Assembly: GCA_949358305.1 (NCBI GenBank)
Contig: OX442321.1
Location: forward strand, 1,178,001 to 1,242,000
Origin: Strigamia acuminata
Taxonomy: Eukaryota > Arthropoda > Chilopoda > Geophilomorpha > Linotaeniidae
Length of the DNA stretch: 64,000 bases
Reading direction: 5' to 3'
Program-made: the position numbers and the translations under genes
The notes under the pieces: model-generated
Told to the model about the DNA's origin: nothing
The model's input: only the letters and a program-made list of their open reading frames with translations
Databases searched by the model: none
Part shown: positions 47,271 through 59,105 of the stretch, one piece after another
Position numbering within the stretch: position 1 is the stretch's first letter
Layout: the number at the start of each line of letters is the position of its first letter

Positions 47271-50191
47271 TGTGAAAGAGAAACAGAAAATATCTCGTTA
47301 ACATGCATATCGAGGTCTTCTCGACCATCGATCACTGGCTAGGGATTGCGTGACAATCCGTCAGCGATTTCGTTGTCGGAGGCCGGCACATGCTCGATCG
47401 CATAGTCGTAGGCACTTAGAAATATTGCCCACCGGTGCAGGCGAGCGGCGACAATTTGATTGCATCCCTTCTTTTCTCCGAAAATGGCCACCAGCGGTTT
47501 ATGGTCAGTTTGCAAAATAAATTTTCTTCCAAACAGGTGGTGATGGAATCGGCGAACGCCATAAACGATCGCAAGACCTTCGCGGTCAATTTGCGCATAA
47601 TTTTTCTGCGCGCTGGACAAGAGGGAACTGGCAAAAGCGATTGGACGATGGATTCCTTTTTCTACGTGGGAAATAAAGGCGCCCACACCGACCGGCGAAG
47701 CATCAACGGTCAGATAAAGTTGTTTCTTCGCGTCGTAGTGTGCCAGCGCTGAATAGACAGTTACTGCAGCCTTGACCTTCGTCCAGGCCTTGTGTTGTTC
47801 CGGTCCCCATGTCCACGGAGTGTCGTCACGCATCAGGCGGTAAAGCGGCTCTAATAAAGTGGATAAATTATGAATAAATTTGCCATAATAATTTACGAGC
47901 CCCAGGAACGACTTCAGTGATAAAACGTCGGTGGGCTGCATGGCGTTGCGAAGTGGAGCCAATTTTGAGTCCACGGGCGTGATTCCTTGCTTGGAAATGT
48001 TCAGCCCTAAAAACTGCACACATGCACGCAAAAACTTGCACTTTTTCCTATTTAATGTTAAATTGGCCTTATTAAATGCACCCAATAGTTGATCCAGGTT
48101 GCATAAGTGAGCTGCGTTTGTGGCACCAGTCACGACCGAATCATCAATGAACGGCTGCGTACTCTCGACTTTGGCTGTCAGTTTGTCCATCTCGCGTTGG
48201 AAGATTGCCGGCGCACTGGATATCCTGTAAAAGAGTCTATTTACTGTGAAGAGACCCAAGTGGGTATTAATTGTGCACACTAGTTTGCTCTCTGCATCCA
48301 ACTCCAGCTGATTGTAGGCGTGATTCATATCTAGAGTAGAGTATGTCTCACCGCCCGACAACTTCGCTGCAACGTCTTCAAACAGAAACAAAGGGTAAGA
48401 GTTGGGGAGAACCGCTTTATTTATGGTTTTATTATAGCAACCCGCTATCTTTAGTGTTCCGTCTGATTTAAGGACATGCATAATGGGTGTCGTCCATTTA
48501 GAAGAAGCGACAGGAGTTATGATACCTAAATCCTGGAGTCTGCGCAGCTCTTCCTCCAGTCGTGGCTTCATCGCGAGTGGAACTGGATAATTCTTCAGAA
48601 ATATCGGTTGTACTGCCGGATTGATGTTGATGTGGACCTTGTGTACGTTGTAACAACCGATTTCCTCTCGAAAGACGTTGGCATGACGTGCCAAAATCGT
48701 GTCCAAACCGTCGGACGATGTCTTGTCGAGCTTCTCGGGCGATGGCGTCGATGTGGACAACGAAAATACTTCCGCGCCCACTAAATCGCCAGTAGCTGAC
48801 AGCAAACCAAATGCTTCGAGCCAGTCGCGGCCAAGTAGAGGAATGGGGCCGTGAGTCGCCACACACAACGGCAAACAAAAATCGCGATCACGATGACGAC
48901 CCGGAACTTCGCATACCCTTTCCATTCGGAGTGTCGTGCCGCCGTACGTATTCATCTGGATCGGAAGGGGCTGCAATGGAAAATCAGAAAAATATTTAGT
49001 GTATGTTTCGAGGTTCACAAAAGTAGCACCTGCTCCCGTGTCCATTTCCATCAAAAGGTTGACATGTGCAACTTTGATGGCCATAATAATTGGTTGTGTG
49101 GCTTTAATGCCAATCGCATTGACGGTCGTTGTCAGGTCCAGCTCGACAGCGTAGTACGTGAGCTGTTGTGGCATCTCGACTGAATGGACTGGAGCTGGTG
49201 ACTTGACGACCGACCGGCAAACTGGTTTGATGTGGCCAGTTTTACCGCATCCGTGGCACGTGGCATCGCGAAAACGGCACGCTTCACGCGTGTGCGACTT
49301 ACTGCCGCAAGAAGAACATGCCGACGCATTTCCTTTCGAATTGGATGGTTGGCGGACTGCTTGAAACGAGGTAGTGCCCCTCGAGGAGCATTTTCTACCT
49401 TTATACGCATCGTGACGTGGTTTGGAGTCGTGTTGGACTTTGTGCACCGGCAGCGCCGATGCATTCTGCGTCGCGATTGTCAAAAATTCTTTTTGCGACA
49501 CTTCTGCAGCGGCAGCGAACTCGACCGCGTCGTCGAACGTCAAATCTTTCTTCAACGTGAGCGCCTGCTGCACTTGCTCATCCTGGAGGCCACAAAGAAA
49601 GTGATTCCTTAATTCATTTGTTTTATCAGCGAACTCACAGTTTTGGGCCAGGTCCTGAAGAGCGAGAGAATACTCCATCACGGTTTCATTCGGCAGTCGA
49701 TCACAGCGGTGAAAACGGCGAATTTCTCCCAACACGAGCGGCTTCGGGCGTGCATTCTTCTGCATCAAAGCCACTAATTCCGCGTACTTCAAGTCTGCAG
49801 CTTCCTTCGGCGCCGCGAGCGTGTCCAGCTGCTTGAAAGTCGGCATGCCGACGTACGACAGCAGCGTGTGGACCTTCTCCTGGTCATCGACGATTTTATT
49901 ACAAGCAAAAATGCTCGTCATTCGCTTGCAATATAGGCCCCAATCCTCCGTTGGATCGTATTCCCGCGGTGTCCCTTTTAAAGCTGACATTTTGATGGCA
50001 AAAGTCGGCGATTGAGTACGAAAACGCGAGGAATATTCGACAATGGAACGTAGGCCTAACGTCGGGACGGCGTGGTCAGCAACGGGCCGAAAAAGCGGTC
50101 AAAAAGTTCGAAAAACACGATAAAACTTGCTTCACTACTGGACTCATTAGTTGAACGTGGATTTCGGATCCTATCTCGTCGCCATTTAGTA
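47271..50191 (-). mobile_element. gypsy-type (Metaviridae) remnant, 3'-truncated
   Basis: Minus-strand element. A short LTR remnant lies at its right edge, with ATGGCGACGAG-like primer site sequence (about 50172-50184). Then come about 180 bp of leader and one gag-pol ORF. Sequence ends at 47271 soon after RNase H, without integrase or 3' LTR. It is fused directly to copia A. Confidence 0.85.
47339..49990 (-). pseudogene. gypsy Gag-PR-RT-RNase H polyprotein, integrase missing
   Basis: 883 residues. Gag occupies about 1-200. Two CCHC knuckles follow (CSSCGSKSHTREAC, CHGCGKTGHIKPVC). The protease is MDTGAGATFV, at about residue 317. RT has STLDMNHAYNQL and FIDDSVV (Phe replaces the usual Tyr of YxDD). 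RNase H has TVDASPVGVGA, IDREGLAIVYG and QTDHKPL, ending IADGLSRNP. A TAG at 47339-47341 follows. The same frame continues open through DGREDLDMHVNEI to 47271, so the stop is probably a mutation in a once longer frame. Gag and pol lie in one frame without a shift. It is transcription-incompetent as it stands (no LTR pair). Confidence 0.88.
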
Positions 50192-51650
50192 TACAGGGTG
50201 GTCAGAAAGTCTGGTTCTATGTAAATAATTCCCAAACTGTTCTAGATGTTGATTCAGCAAAATTATTGTAAGGGTAGTATGTTGAGAGAAATCAAATTAT
50301 GACATCCAACTTGACCTCAGAGGTCATCTTCAAGGTCATTCATATTGTAACTCGAGAACCGTGACAGATAGAGAGAAAAAGTAAATTAGAAAGTTGTAGC
50401 GGACTATCTAATTAGTCTAAAACTGTTCTTAAAAAAATTATCTCTTACCGAAAGGTTTTGAGAAAAAAAGGTTTGAAATGTTAGACTACTCAGCTTTGTA
50501 ATCTAAATTTATCATGTGAAATGTATTTTCTAGGGTTGCATACCGAATATTCGGTTTATATTCGGTTATTCGGCCTATTCGGCCAAAAAACCGAATATTA
50601 TGTATTCGGCCGAATATCAACCTGTTATTCGGCCGAATACATAATAATGATAAAATTAGGATTATTTGAATTTTGCAGTGAAACAACTTCACATTTATAG
50701 ATCAAAATTGCATTTTTCATAGAAAAAAATTTAATTTTCACTACTAGATTGCAATTGTTACCTAAAAAACACAAATTTTACAATAAAAATTCAATATTTA
50801 TATTAAAAATGATATTTTTAAAGCAAAAATTGCATTTTTTTCTGTAAATAATGCTTTTCAGAGACAAAAATTGCACTTTATAAGCAAAAATCGCACTATT
50901 GAGGCAAAAATAGCACTATTGAGGCAAAAATAGCACTAATGAGGCAAAATTCACTATTTTTAGGCAAAAATTGCATTTTTTTTTCAGAAAAAAAAAAACA
51001 TTTTTAACTTAAAAAATTACATTTTTTGGGCAAAAGGAATATTTTAGAACATAGAAACTGCATTTATTACATAAAAAGTGAATTTTTTCATCCAAAAATG
51101 GCTTTTTTTCAATAAAAAAATTTTCGGTTATTACCGAATATTCGGCCATGGTATTCGGTTCCGAATATTCGGTATTCGGTTATTCGGCCTTTTTGGTATT
51201 CGGTGCAACCCTAGTATTTTCAAAATAAATTATTTCTTTTCTTTTGTGTTTCCTCTCTTCCACTTACAAGTATGACCAAATAAAGTGTCCTAATTGAGGA
51301 TTAGCTTGGTTGCCTCAATAGTTTTAGGTTACAAAGCTGAGTTACAATGCTGTGTAGACAAATGTTTCAGACCTTTTTTCTCAAAACTTTTCAGTAAGAA
51401 ATAATTTTTTTAAGAACGGTTCTAGACTAATTGGATGATGCTCTACAACTTTCTAATTCACTTTTTTGCTCTATCCGTCACGGTTCTCGAGTTACAATAT
51501 GGATAACCTTGAAGATGACCTCTGAGGTCAAATTGGATGTCATAATTGGATTTCCCCCGACACACTACCCTTACAATAATTTTGCTCAATCAACATCTAG
51601 AACAGTTTGGGAATTATTTACATAGAACCAGACTTTCTGACCACCCTGTA
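50192..51650. mobile_element. TA-flanked DNA transposon with ~320-bp TIRs
   Basis: The ends TACAGGGTGGTCAGAAAGTC and complement are flanked by TA (50190-50191, 51651-51652). The inverted repeats continue inward for over 300 bp at perhaps 85% similarity. They include ttgacctcagaggtcatctt and cttcaaggtcat blocks. There is no transposase. It sits within a few bases of the gypsy LTR/primer-site boundary and contains an hAT MITE. 35752-36010 is a distant relative. Confidence 0.88.
50531..51213. mobile_element. hAT-type MITE nested in DNA transposon
   Basis: The ends TAGGGTTGCATACCGAATAT and mirrored cggtgcaaccctA are flanked by 8-bp duplication GTATTTTC (50523-50530, 51214-51221). Subterminal ttcggttattcggcc repeats occur on both sides. 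The interior is a run of degenerate ~20-bp units (gcaaaaattgcattttt, gaggcaaaaatagcactatt). It is non-coding. Confidence 0.92.
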
Positions 51651-51671
51651 TATCTTACTAATTATAATTTA

Positions 51672-51975
51672 TGTTGAGGATGGTTGAAATGAAAGGTCAG
51701 TCATATTAGGCTAAGAACTAACAAGTGATTTTTATTCGGGGTCAAGCTACAAGGTGGCGCTGGGGGTACAGCGCCTAAAGCAAAGATAACGTCACTACAC
51801 AAAACATGCAGTGAAGTCCGAACACAGCACTGCGAATCTGCGTGGGAGCGAAAGGATTGAGTAGCTATGCGTGGTGATGGTCAAAACGGAAGTACCCGTG
51901 TACAATTTTTATTAGCATAAAATGACCGTAGGCGCCAGGTGGCGCTACAAGCATGTGATGACACAGAATATCTCA
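51672..51975 (-). repeat. copia B 3' LTR
   Basis: On the minus strand it runs TGAGATATTC to CCTCAACA, preceded by a purine-rich tract (cagagtgggagtat). The first ~140 bp match the copia A LTR. Confidence 0.8.
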
Positions 51976-52055
51976 ATACTCCCACTCTGTGGTGACACAT
52001 AAAAACAGTTATACAAAAATAAAAAAAAGGTTTAAAAATGGTATGCAAGATAAAA

Positions 52056-54639
52056 TTATTTTTCAGAGATACACAATCCCATTTTTCCCGCACACCATCG
52101 GTGTTTTTCTTTTGCAAGCCCTTTGGTTAGGACATCTGCAATCATGTCATCTGTTCCGACAAATTTGACAACAATGTGTCCGTTTTTGATGACTTCTCGA
52201 ACAAAGTGATGTTTTATGTCAATGGGCTTTGTCCGGGAATGATATACCGTGTTCTTTGACAAATTTAGAGCGCCTTGGTTGTCGGAATGCACAATAGTTA
52301 GGCTTGTGTTTTTATCCAATTTCAATTCGTGGATAGCCCGTCTAAGCCATATTGCTTCCTTTGATGCCATCGACAACGACATGTATTCGGCTTCAGTTGT
52401 CGATTCCGCGATTGTTGGTTGTTTTTTGCTTGACCAGCTAATCGCCCCGCCAGCTATCGTGTAGACGTATCCGGTGGTTGATCGTCTTGTATCCAGACAT
52501 CCGGCATGGTCTGCATCTGTGTAGCCGACTAAAGTTGAGTTTTTTAAATTTCCGTATACCAGTTTAGTATTTATCGTCCCTTTTAGATATCGTAGGATGC
52601 GCTTGACTGCAGTCCAGTGGGCTGACCCAAAGTTGGAGTTGTATCTGCTGACTACTCCCACTGCTTGCGCAATGTCGGGCCTTGTCGCCTGTGCAGCATA
52701 CAGCAGGCTTCCGACAGCTTCTTGGTATGGGACTCTACTCATTTCGTCCCTTTCTTGAGTGGTCTTAGGTGCCATTTCGTTGGTCAGTTTTTCATTTGGA
52801 TCCGTTGGTGTGGCAACAATCGTGCTGTTTTCCATGCCAAAACGTTTTATCACCTTTGTGATGTAATTCGATTGGTCCAGACTAATCGTCCCACGTTTCC
52901 AGTCTCGTGTAAATTTAATTCCGAGGCAGTAATAAGCTTGTCCAAAGTCCTTCATTTCGAATTTAGAGCATAAACTGGCCTTGATCCGATTTTTAAGCAC
53001 CGTCACACTCGAGAAAATGAGTAAGTCGTCAACGTAGACCGCAACAATGACAATCCCTTTTACTTCGCGCACAAAATAAACACAATTGTCGAAATCAGAG
53101 CGTGTTAAACCAATGTCTATCAAGCCCTGGTCAAGGAGCTCATACCACGCACGCCCGGCTTGTTTCAGTCCATATATCGCTTTTTTCAAGCGACAGTATT
53201 TTATTTTTCCAGGCTGTTTGTCAAGTCCTTCCGGTTGTTTCATGTAGATTTCTTCTTTTAATTCGTTGTGAAGAAAAGCCGTCACTGCATCCATTTGGTC
53301 TATTTCCTACCCGTTTGCGGCTGCCATGGCCAAAAGCAACCGCAAAGTTGTATATTTGACCACTGGTGAGAACGTTTTGTCATAGTCTATACCGTTGATT
53401 AGGGAGCAGCCACGTGCTACTAAGCGGGCTTTGTATCGCTCCAAATTGCCATCTGCCGTTTGTTTAATTCTAAAAACCCAGCGACATGAAATCGGTTTTC
53501 GTCCTGGCGGAAGGTCAGCCAGTTCCCACGTCTTGCATTTGTCCATCTAGTCCAGTTCCTCCTTTACCGCCTGTTTCCACTCTTCTGAATCAGGGCGTTG
53601 CATGGCTTTGCTGTATGAATCTGGATTGTCCCCGGCTTGCTCCATCGCTGTGTAGAGCGCATGTTCCGCCAGACGCCTCGGAGGTCCGCAGTTACGTGGT
53701 GGGTTGCGTCGCAATTGCTGTGGTGCGGGCTCGTCTGCTACTGCACCGTCGTCCTCGTCCTCGGATTCAAACACGTCATTTGCGCCAATTACATCAATTT
53801 CGTCATTTTCGATCGCATCCACTGCTTGTGTATTGTTGCAGTGTTGGTCGGGAACAGCGAGTTCAATAGTTTCCCCGTCGTCGTGCGCGGCATTGTCGTT
53901 TCCGCCCACAGGCGCCCAAATTTCGCCATCATGTCCAATCATTTCTGCAAAAACATAGAAAGGATCATTTATTTGGTCAGAGTTCGTATCATTTCCGGTG
54001 CTTGTGCTTTCATCAAACACAACGTCACGTGAGATTGTTATTTTCTGAGTGGTAGTATTAATCAGTCGGTACCCCTTTGTTGTCTCGCAATATCCCATTA
54101 AAGTCAACTTTTCACTTTTCACGCCCCATTTCCGGCGTTTTTCTTTTGGAATGTGAGAGTGCGCAACACATCCGAAGGTGCGCAAAAAACCAATGTTGGG
54201 TATTTCACCACTCCAAACTTCCTCTGGAGTCATGTCTCGAATTGCTGCTGTTGGCGACCGATTTTTTAAATACGTTGCTGTTACGATGGCTTCTCTCCAG
54301 TACTGGTTGCCTAGCGACGCGTCCCTCAGCATTGATCTCGCCTTTTCCACCAGCGTCCTGTTCGTCCTTTCAGAGACGCTATTTTGTTCCGGCGTGTACG
54401 GCACCGTCAATTCGTGCACAATTCCATTTTGTGCCATGTAATCTTTAAATTCGTTTCCGACGTATTTCGTGCCATTATCGGTTCGAAAACGCTTGATGTT
54501 TTGCCCTGTTTGTTTTTCCACGAGCGCCTTGAATTCTTTAAATTTCCCAAAAACTTCATTTTTGTGTTTCAACAAATATACGAATGTCTTTCTCGAGTGA
54601 TCATCAATAAACGTTAAGAGATATCTCGCACTTCCCATT
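52056..54639 (-). pseudogene. copia B integrase C-part, RT and RNase H
   Basis: The frame runs from 54639 down to 52056 with two in-frame TAG codons, just before 53546 and 53294. It contains integrase TDNGTKYVGNEF and NSVSERTNRT, then the acidic linker. RT has WVFRIKQ, MDAVTAFLHNEL and the YVDDLLIFSS site. RNase H has TDADHAGC, ESTTEAEYMSL and DNQGALNL, ending in ADVLTKGL. The first TAG (VKEELD/MDKCKTW) and the second (MAAANG/EIDQMD, normally Trp) break the polyprotein. Otherwise domains are complete, so decay is recent. Confidence 0.92.
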
Positions 54640-54970
54640 TGTTGGGTTATAGTGTTTACCAATTACTATTTGTTCACTATTATCGTATTATCAAGCAATA
54701 ATGCTTATCTTTATACATTCTGTTTATATATCCGATGTATTTATACTTAGTATTACGAGTGCTTGCTTTGTTTACTTTTCGAATATATAACTTCTATATT
54801 GCGCCTATAGGTGGCATTGTATACCTTGGGATCATGTGATCATACAGAATAAACTCACTCTATGTTTAGATTTTCACCTGCACACACCTGTCTCTTCTTT
54901 TCTATGTTTTGGGTTTTCCACACCACTGCAAAGCTGGGTTTTTGCTAATGATTTGTACCACAAATCAACA
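54640..54970 (+). repeat. copia C 5' LTR
   Basis: 331 bp, TG..CA. Contains an AT-rich atatataac promoter-like box (about 54780-54792) and AATAAA near 54848. Confidence 0.93.
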
Positions 54971-54971
54971 A

Positions 54972-54982
54972 GGTTATGGGCC
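54972..54982 (+). other. copia C primer binding site
   Basis: GGTTATGGGCC, complementary to the initiator tRNA-Met anticodon arm, one base after the LTR. Confidence 0.75.
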
Positions 54983-55729
54983 TTACAACGTTGGAAAACC
55001 CTGGAAAAACAATTTGAAGTCATTTTCAACAAGTTGGAACCAATTAGAGGTGAAGAAATCAATTTCCTCTAATTTATTCAAAATGGCGGCGCCCACGAGA
55101 GAGGATGACAACAAGTGTTTATGCTGGGATTCCATGGATTTTTAAGCAGCAGAGAGACACTAAACAACACAGGAACACTATTTGGGGTTTGAAAGATATT
55201 AAACCCATTAATTATTCGTTTTTCGTTTCCGAATTTTGGTTTTTGGACGTTTTTCCGTGCTACGAGCCGCAGCACGTATCGGCGACGTGTCGGCATTTAC
55301 GAATTGCAAACGTTTCTTCGAGTGTTACAGGACGGCATTAATTCTCGACAACCACACGTGAAGTGTGAACGAGATAGAAGAAACCAGACACAAAAACGAC
55401 GGAAAACGAGCGGATTCTTGTGATAAGACGACACCTGATTTGATGAACGAGTTATTCAACACGGGAAAGACATTAAAACGAGGCGAAATCAACAATACAA
55501 CATTTGGAAGAATAGAACATTTTGTTTATTTCGAATTTACTTATTTTGAATACAATTACTTATTTAAGTTTGTTAGATTAGTGCTGTGTCAGGATTTACT
55601 AACTTAACTATAAGAGCGAACTAACATCACAACTTTGCACTTTGTTGTGATTAACCAGTACTGAGAGTGTTTTTGAGGGAATCAGTGCGTGTACTCAACG
55701 TTCTTCAAGTGGCAAACACTTATTTCACG
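54983..55729 (+). other. copia C untranslated leader
   Basis: About 750 nt between primer site and gag ATG. Short ORFs only. Confidence 0.7.
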
Positions 55730-56536
55730 ATGGAAACAGACAAATTAGAGCGGAAGGTGACATTACTGAATAGAAACAATTATGACGCATGGAAACAACA
55801 AGTAAAGGTGCTTTTAATGCATCACGGATGCTGGGCATTCACAGACGGGACGGAAGAAGCGTTGGCACCTGGAGCATCATGGCGAGATCGCTCTGACTAC
55901 AAGTTGCGAAAAGGACGGGCCTTCAGCTTAATCTATTATTCCATCGAGAAGCAGTACCACGAGCTGCTCAACGGGATCGAAGACGCGAAAAAGGCGTGGA
56001 GTACGCTGCAAACCAACTTTGAACCAGTTTCCAGAGCGCGGATCATTCGTTTGTTGGACGAATTCTTCAGTTTGAAGTACGACCCGGCGACGGAAACAAT
56101 TGGGATTTTTGCGGCAAAGATACGAAACGCCGCAAAGAAATTAGCCGATGTGCAACACAAGTTGGAGGACTTATATCAAGCTTTCCAGTTGATTCGGTAT
56201 TTACCACAAGAATACCAGTCGATAGTGCAAAATATCTACAGATGGGAGGACATAAATTTCACATTGGAAAAGGTCGAGGCTGAATTGGTCGCCGAGGAAG
56301 GCAGACTGGCCCAACAACGAAGGGATTCGGGCCAGGGGCCAATCGTGGATGCTTTTAGCATGGGAACGGGCAGCACGAACACGAAACAACAACAACAACA
56401 AGAAAATAATACTCAAAATAATCGTGGATTTGCAAGCGGACAAAAGGGCGGCAGATCGAATTATCGAGGCGGCAAAAATTCGAGGAATTTTCGTGGAAAC
56501 ACGACCGGATCATTGGGACGGGGGCCGTGTTTTTGA
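55730..56536 (+). pseudogene. copia C Gag, ends at TGA in zinc knuckle
   Basis: Starts METDKLERK. It carries the copia Gag fold (NNYDAWKQQVKVLL, DAKKAWSTL, RLLDEFFSLKY), then a Gln-rich and Gly/Arg/Asn-rich RNA-binding tail. The TGA at 56534-56536 lies inside the CCHC motif: Cys-Phe-stop-Cys, then NQPGHWERDC. Downstream the same frame is open into protease. This is either a C-to-T mutation of an Arg codon or a leaky stop. The 269-residue product would lack an intact knuckle. An older upstream in-frame Met exists at 55667 but METDKLERK matches the family start. Confidence 0.85.
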
Positions 56537-58756
56537 TGCAACCAACCGGGACATTGGGAGAGAGATTGCACAGTCCAATTACCATCAAATAGCGGCTTAA
56601 ATACGAACACTATGGAAGAAATGGACGCAAATATGATGGACGTCGGTTTTCTAACCGAATTGGACAAAGAGGAAATGCTGCAATGCAGCACAGCCAACAA
56701 CTGTTGGATATACGACACGGGGGCAACAGGACATTTCTGTAAAGAAAAGGATCAGTTTTTCAACTTCAGACAAACCACTGGGACCATCAGCCAAGCGGAT
56801 AAGAAGACACTAATCCAAATCCAAGGCGTCGGGGATGTCTGTGTGATGTGCGTCGTAGGGAAGGAAACGATTCCAATAACTTTAAAGAAAGTTTACTACG
56901 CACCGGATTTGAGAAGAAATTTAATGTCGGGACCATGTATTGATGAAGCAAGATGCAAGGTTGCAATTGGCTCTGGAATAGTGAAGATTTATGATCCACA
57001 ATGGAAACGACAGTTAATGCAAGCTGTGAAAAAGGACAGGCTGTATTACATTCAAACAAGTGATCAGAAACCAGATTTCGACAAGTTAAGACAAAAACAG
57101 AACAATAAAGCTAGTGTTGGCGAACAACAAAAAGAAGAATCAACTGGACCAACGAAAACTGCATCTAATCCAGAAGAGGCCAGACTTTGGCACGAACGAT
57201 TGGGACACATCCATTTTCCTAGCGTGCAACAGATGAGCAAGCGGGATGCGGTGATTGGATTGCCAGTTTTGGATGTCCCAATCACACAGTGTGATGTCTG
57301 CACTTTGGCGAAAAAGAAGTCGGTTTCGCACAAATCGATACCTGGAATTAGATCGAAACAGCCACTAGAGTTGCTACACATGGACGTATGTGGAGCTTTT
57401 GGAACTGCTACATTATCTGGAAACAGATATTTTCTTACCATCACTGATGACTATTCGCGTTATTCAACAGTATATCTGATGAAGAAAAAGGATGAAGTAT
57501 TCGAAATATTCCAGAAACACGTAAAACGAATAGAACGGTTACTCGGAAAGTCGGTTCTAGCAATTCGAACGGACAATGGAATGGAGTTTTGTTCCAACAA
57601 GTTTGGAGAATACCTCGAGGGACAAAGAATTGCACACGAGAGAACCAACGCATACACGCTTCAGCAAAATGGAGTTTCTGAGAGGCTGAACCAGACTTTG
57701 GCGAACGGAATGCGTGCGCTTGTCTACGATGCGCAGTTGGAACATCGCTTTTGGGGCGAAGCAATCCTTACCTTCAACTATCTCAGAAATAGGATTGCTA
57801 AATTAAACTCAGACAAAACACCAATGGAACTATATTATGGTCGTAAACCATCGCTTCGACACTTGCGAAAATTCGGAAGTTTATGTTTCGTGCAAAAGAA
57901 AATTCGAGAGGGCAAAATAGACAATAAGGGACTGCACGGAATTATGCTTGGCTATTCCCGGATAACAAAAGGATACAGGGTCTGGCTATCTGAATTTTCC
58001 AAAGTGATCGAAACCAGCGATGTGAAGTTTGTCGAGAGCAGGCGCGGAGTTGAAGGCGTGCTGGGCCTACCCGAGAGATATACAACGTATATCGACAACC
58101 TACAAGACAACCTGGACGACAGCGATGATCGCCAGTACTACTCGGATGAGGATGTAAGACCACCGCTACCTCCGCTGCAACCAATTGTGAAGAGAGAAGA
58201 AGAAGAATTGCCTCAACTGAAATTGAAGTTCAGATTGCCGGATGAAAAACTTCAACCTAAGCCAAATATACCAGGAGCTGAAGCAGGAGTAAAACCACAA
58301 GGCATTTTACCACAACCATATCTTTGCAATCCAATACCTATGATACCTGATCTTGTTTGGAAGAAGACTGAAAAGACAAGACCAACAGGACAAAGGGACA
58401 TTGAATACACAATTGAGGGATATGATAAGCCAAGATTGCGTTCGATACCGGAAGTCAAACGTTACTGCAGGGACCACAATCTTCGTGTTCCCGAACACCT
58501 TTTCGAGGACAAGAGAAAGAAGAAGCCCTACGAATCGAATGCGACAGCCGACAATTTCGATTTAGATCTGGACGATTTAACTCTTGATTTTGAAGCCAAT
58601 CATCTCGAAGTGCATATTCCTACACGCTTTGAGCAGATTGCTAACCTACCACAAAAGAAAGAATGGAATCAAGCGATGTCTGAAGAAATCGACAAGGTTG
58701 ACCTTTTACATTTTTGTAATCTTTTCCTTGTTGACATTTGTACGCTAAGCGCTTGA
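56537..58756 (+). pseudogene. copia C protease-integrase, RT deleted
   Basis: Same frame as gag. Protease WIYDTGATGHF, then integrase zinc region LWHERLGHIHF..CDVCTLAKK, and catalytic Asp (HMDVCGA), Asp (RTDNGMEF) and Glu (NGVSERLNQT). The C-terminal integrase/linker is long and acidic (DDSDDRQYYSDED). The frame ends shortly after the conserved KKEWNQAMSEEIDKV block that normally opens RT. Seventeen or so unrelated residues and a stop follow, then the purine tract and LTR. RT and RNase H (roughly 1.4 kb) are therefore deleted at about 58697. Confidence 0.9.
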
Positions 58757-58774
58757 TTATACGAGGGGGCCGAT

Positions 58775-59105
58775 TGTTGGGTTATAGTGTTTACCAATTA
58801 CTATTTGTTCACTATTATCGTATTATCAAGCAATAATGCTTATCTTTGTTCATTCTGTTTATATATCCGATGTATTTATACTTAGTATTACGAGTGCTTG
58901 CTTTGTTTACTTTTCGAATATATAACTTCTATATTGCGCCTATAGGTGGCATTGTATACCTTGGGATCATGTGATCATACAGAATAAACTCACTCTATGT
59001 TTAGATTTTCACCTGCACACACCTGTCTCTTCTTTTCTATGTTTTGGGTTTTCCACACCACTGCAAAGCTGGGTTTTTGCTAATGATTTGTACCACAAAT
59101 CAACA
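58775..59105 (+). repeat. copia C 3' LTR
   Basis: 331 bp, identical to the 5' LTR except for about two bases by eye. Confidence 0.93.

Larger units (their letters stand above)
54640..59105 (+). mobile_element. copia C, full-length insertion lacking RT/RNase H
   Basis: Two 331-bp LTRs (TGTTGGGTTATAG..AAATCAACA) and a 5-bp target duplication CCATT (54635-54639 and 59106-59110). A GGTTATGGGCC primer site lies at 54972-54982 and a purine tract gaggggg just before 58775. It is 4466 bp overall. The two LTRs differ at only about two positions (atac versus gttc near 54712 and 58847), so insertion is recent. Gag-protease-integrase is present. RT and RNase H are absent. Confidence 0.95.

Noticed and set aside
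50486-51275. Short ORFs rich in RIF/FGR repeats
   Set aside because: They are translations of the ttcggttattcgg subterminal repeats of the hAT MITE.
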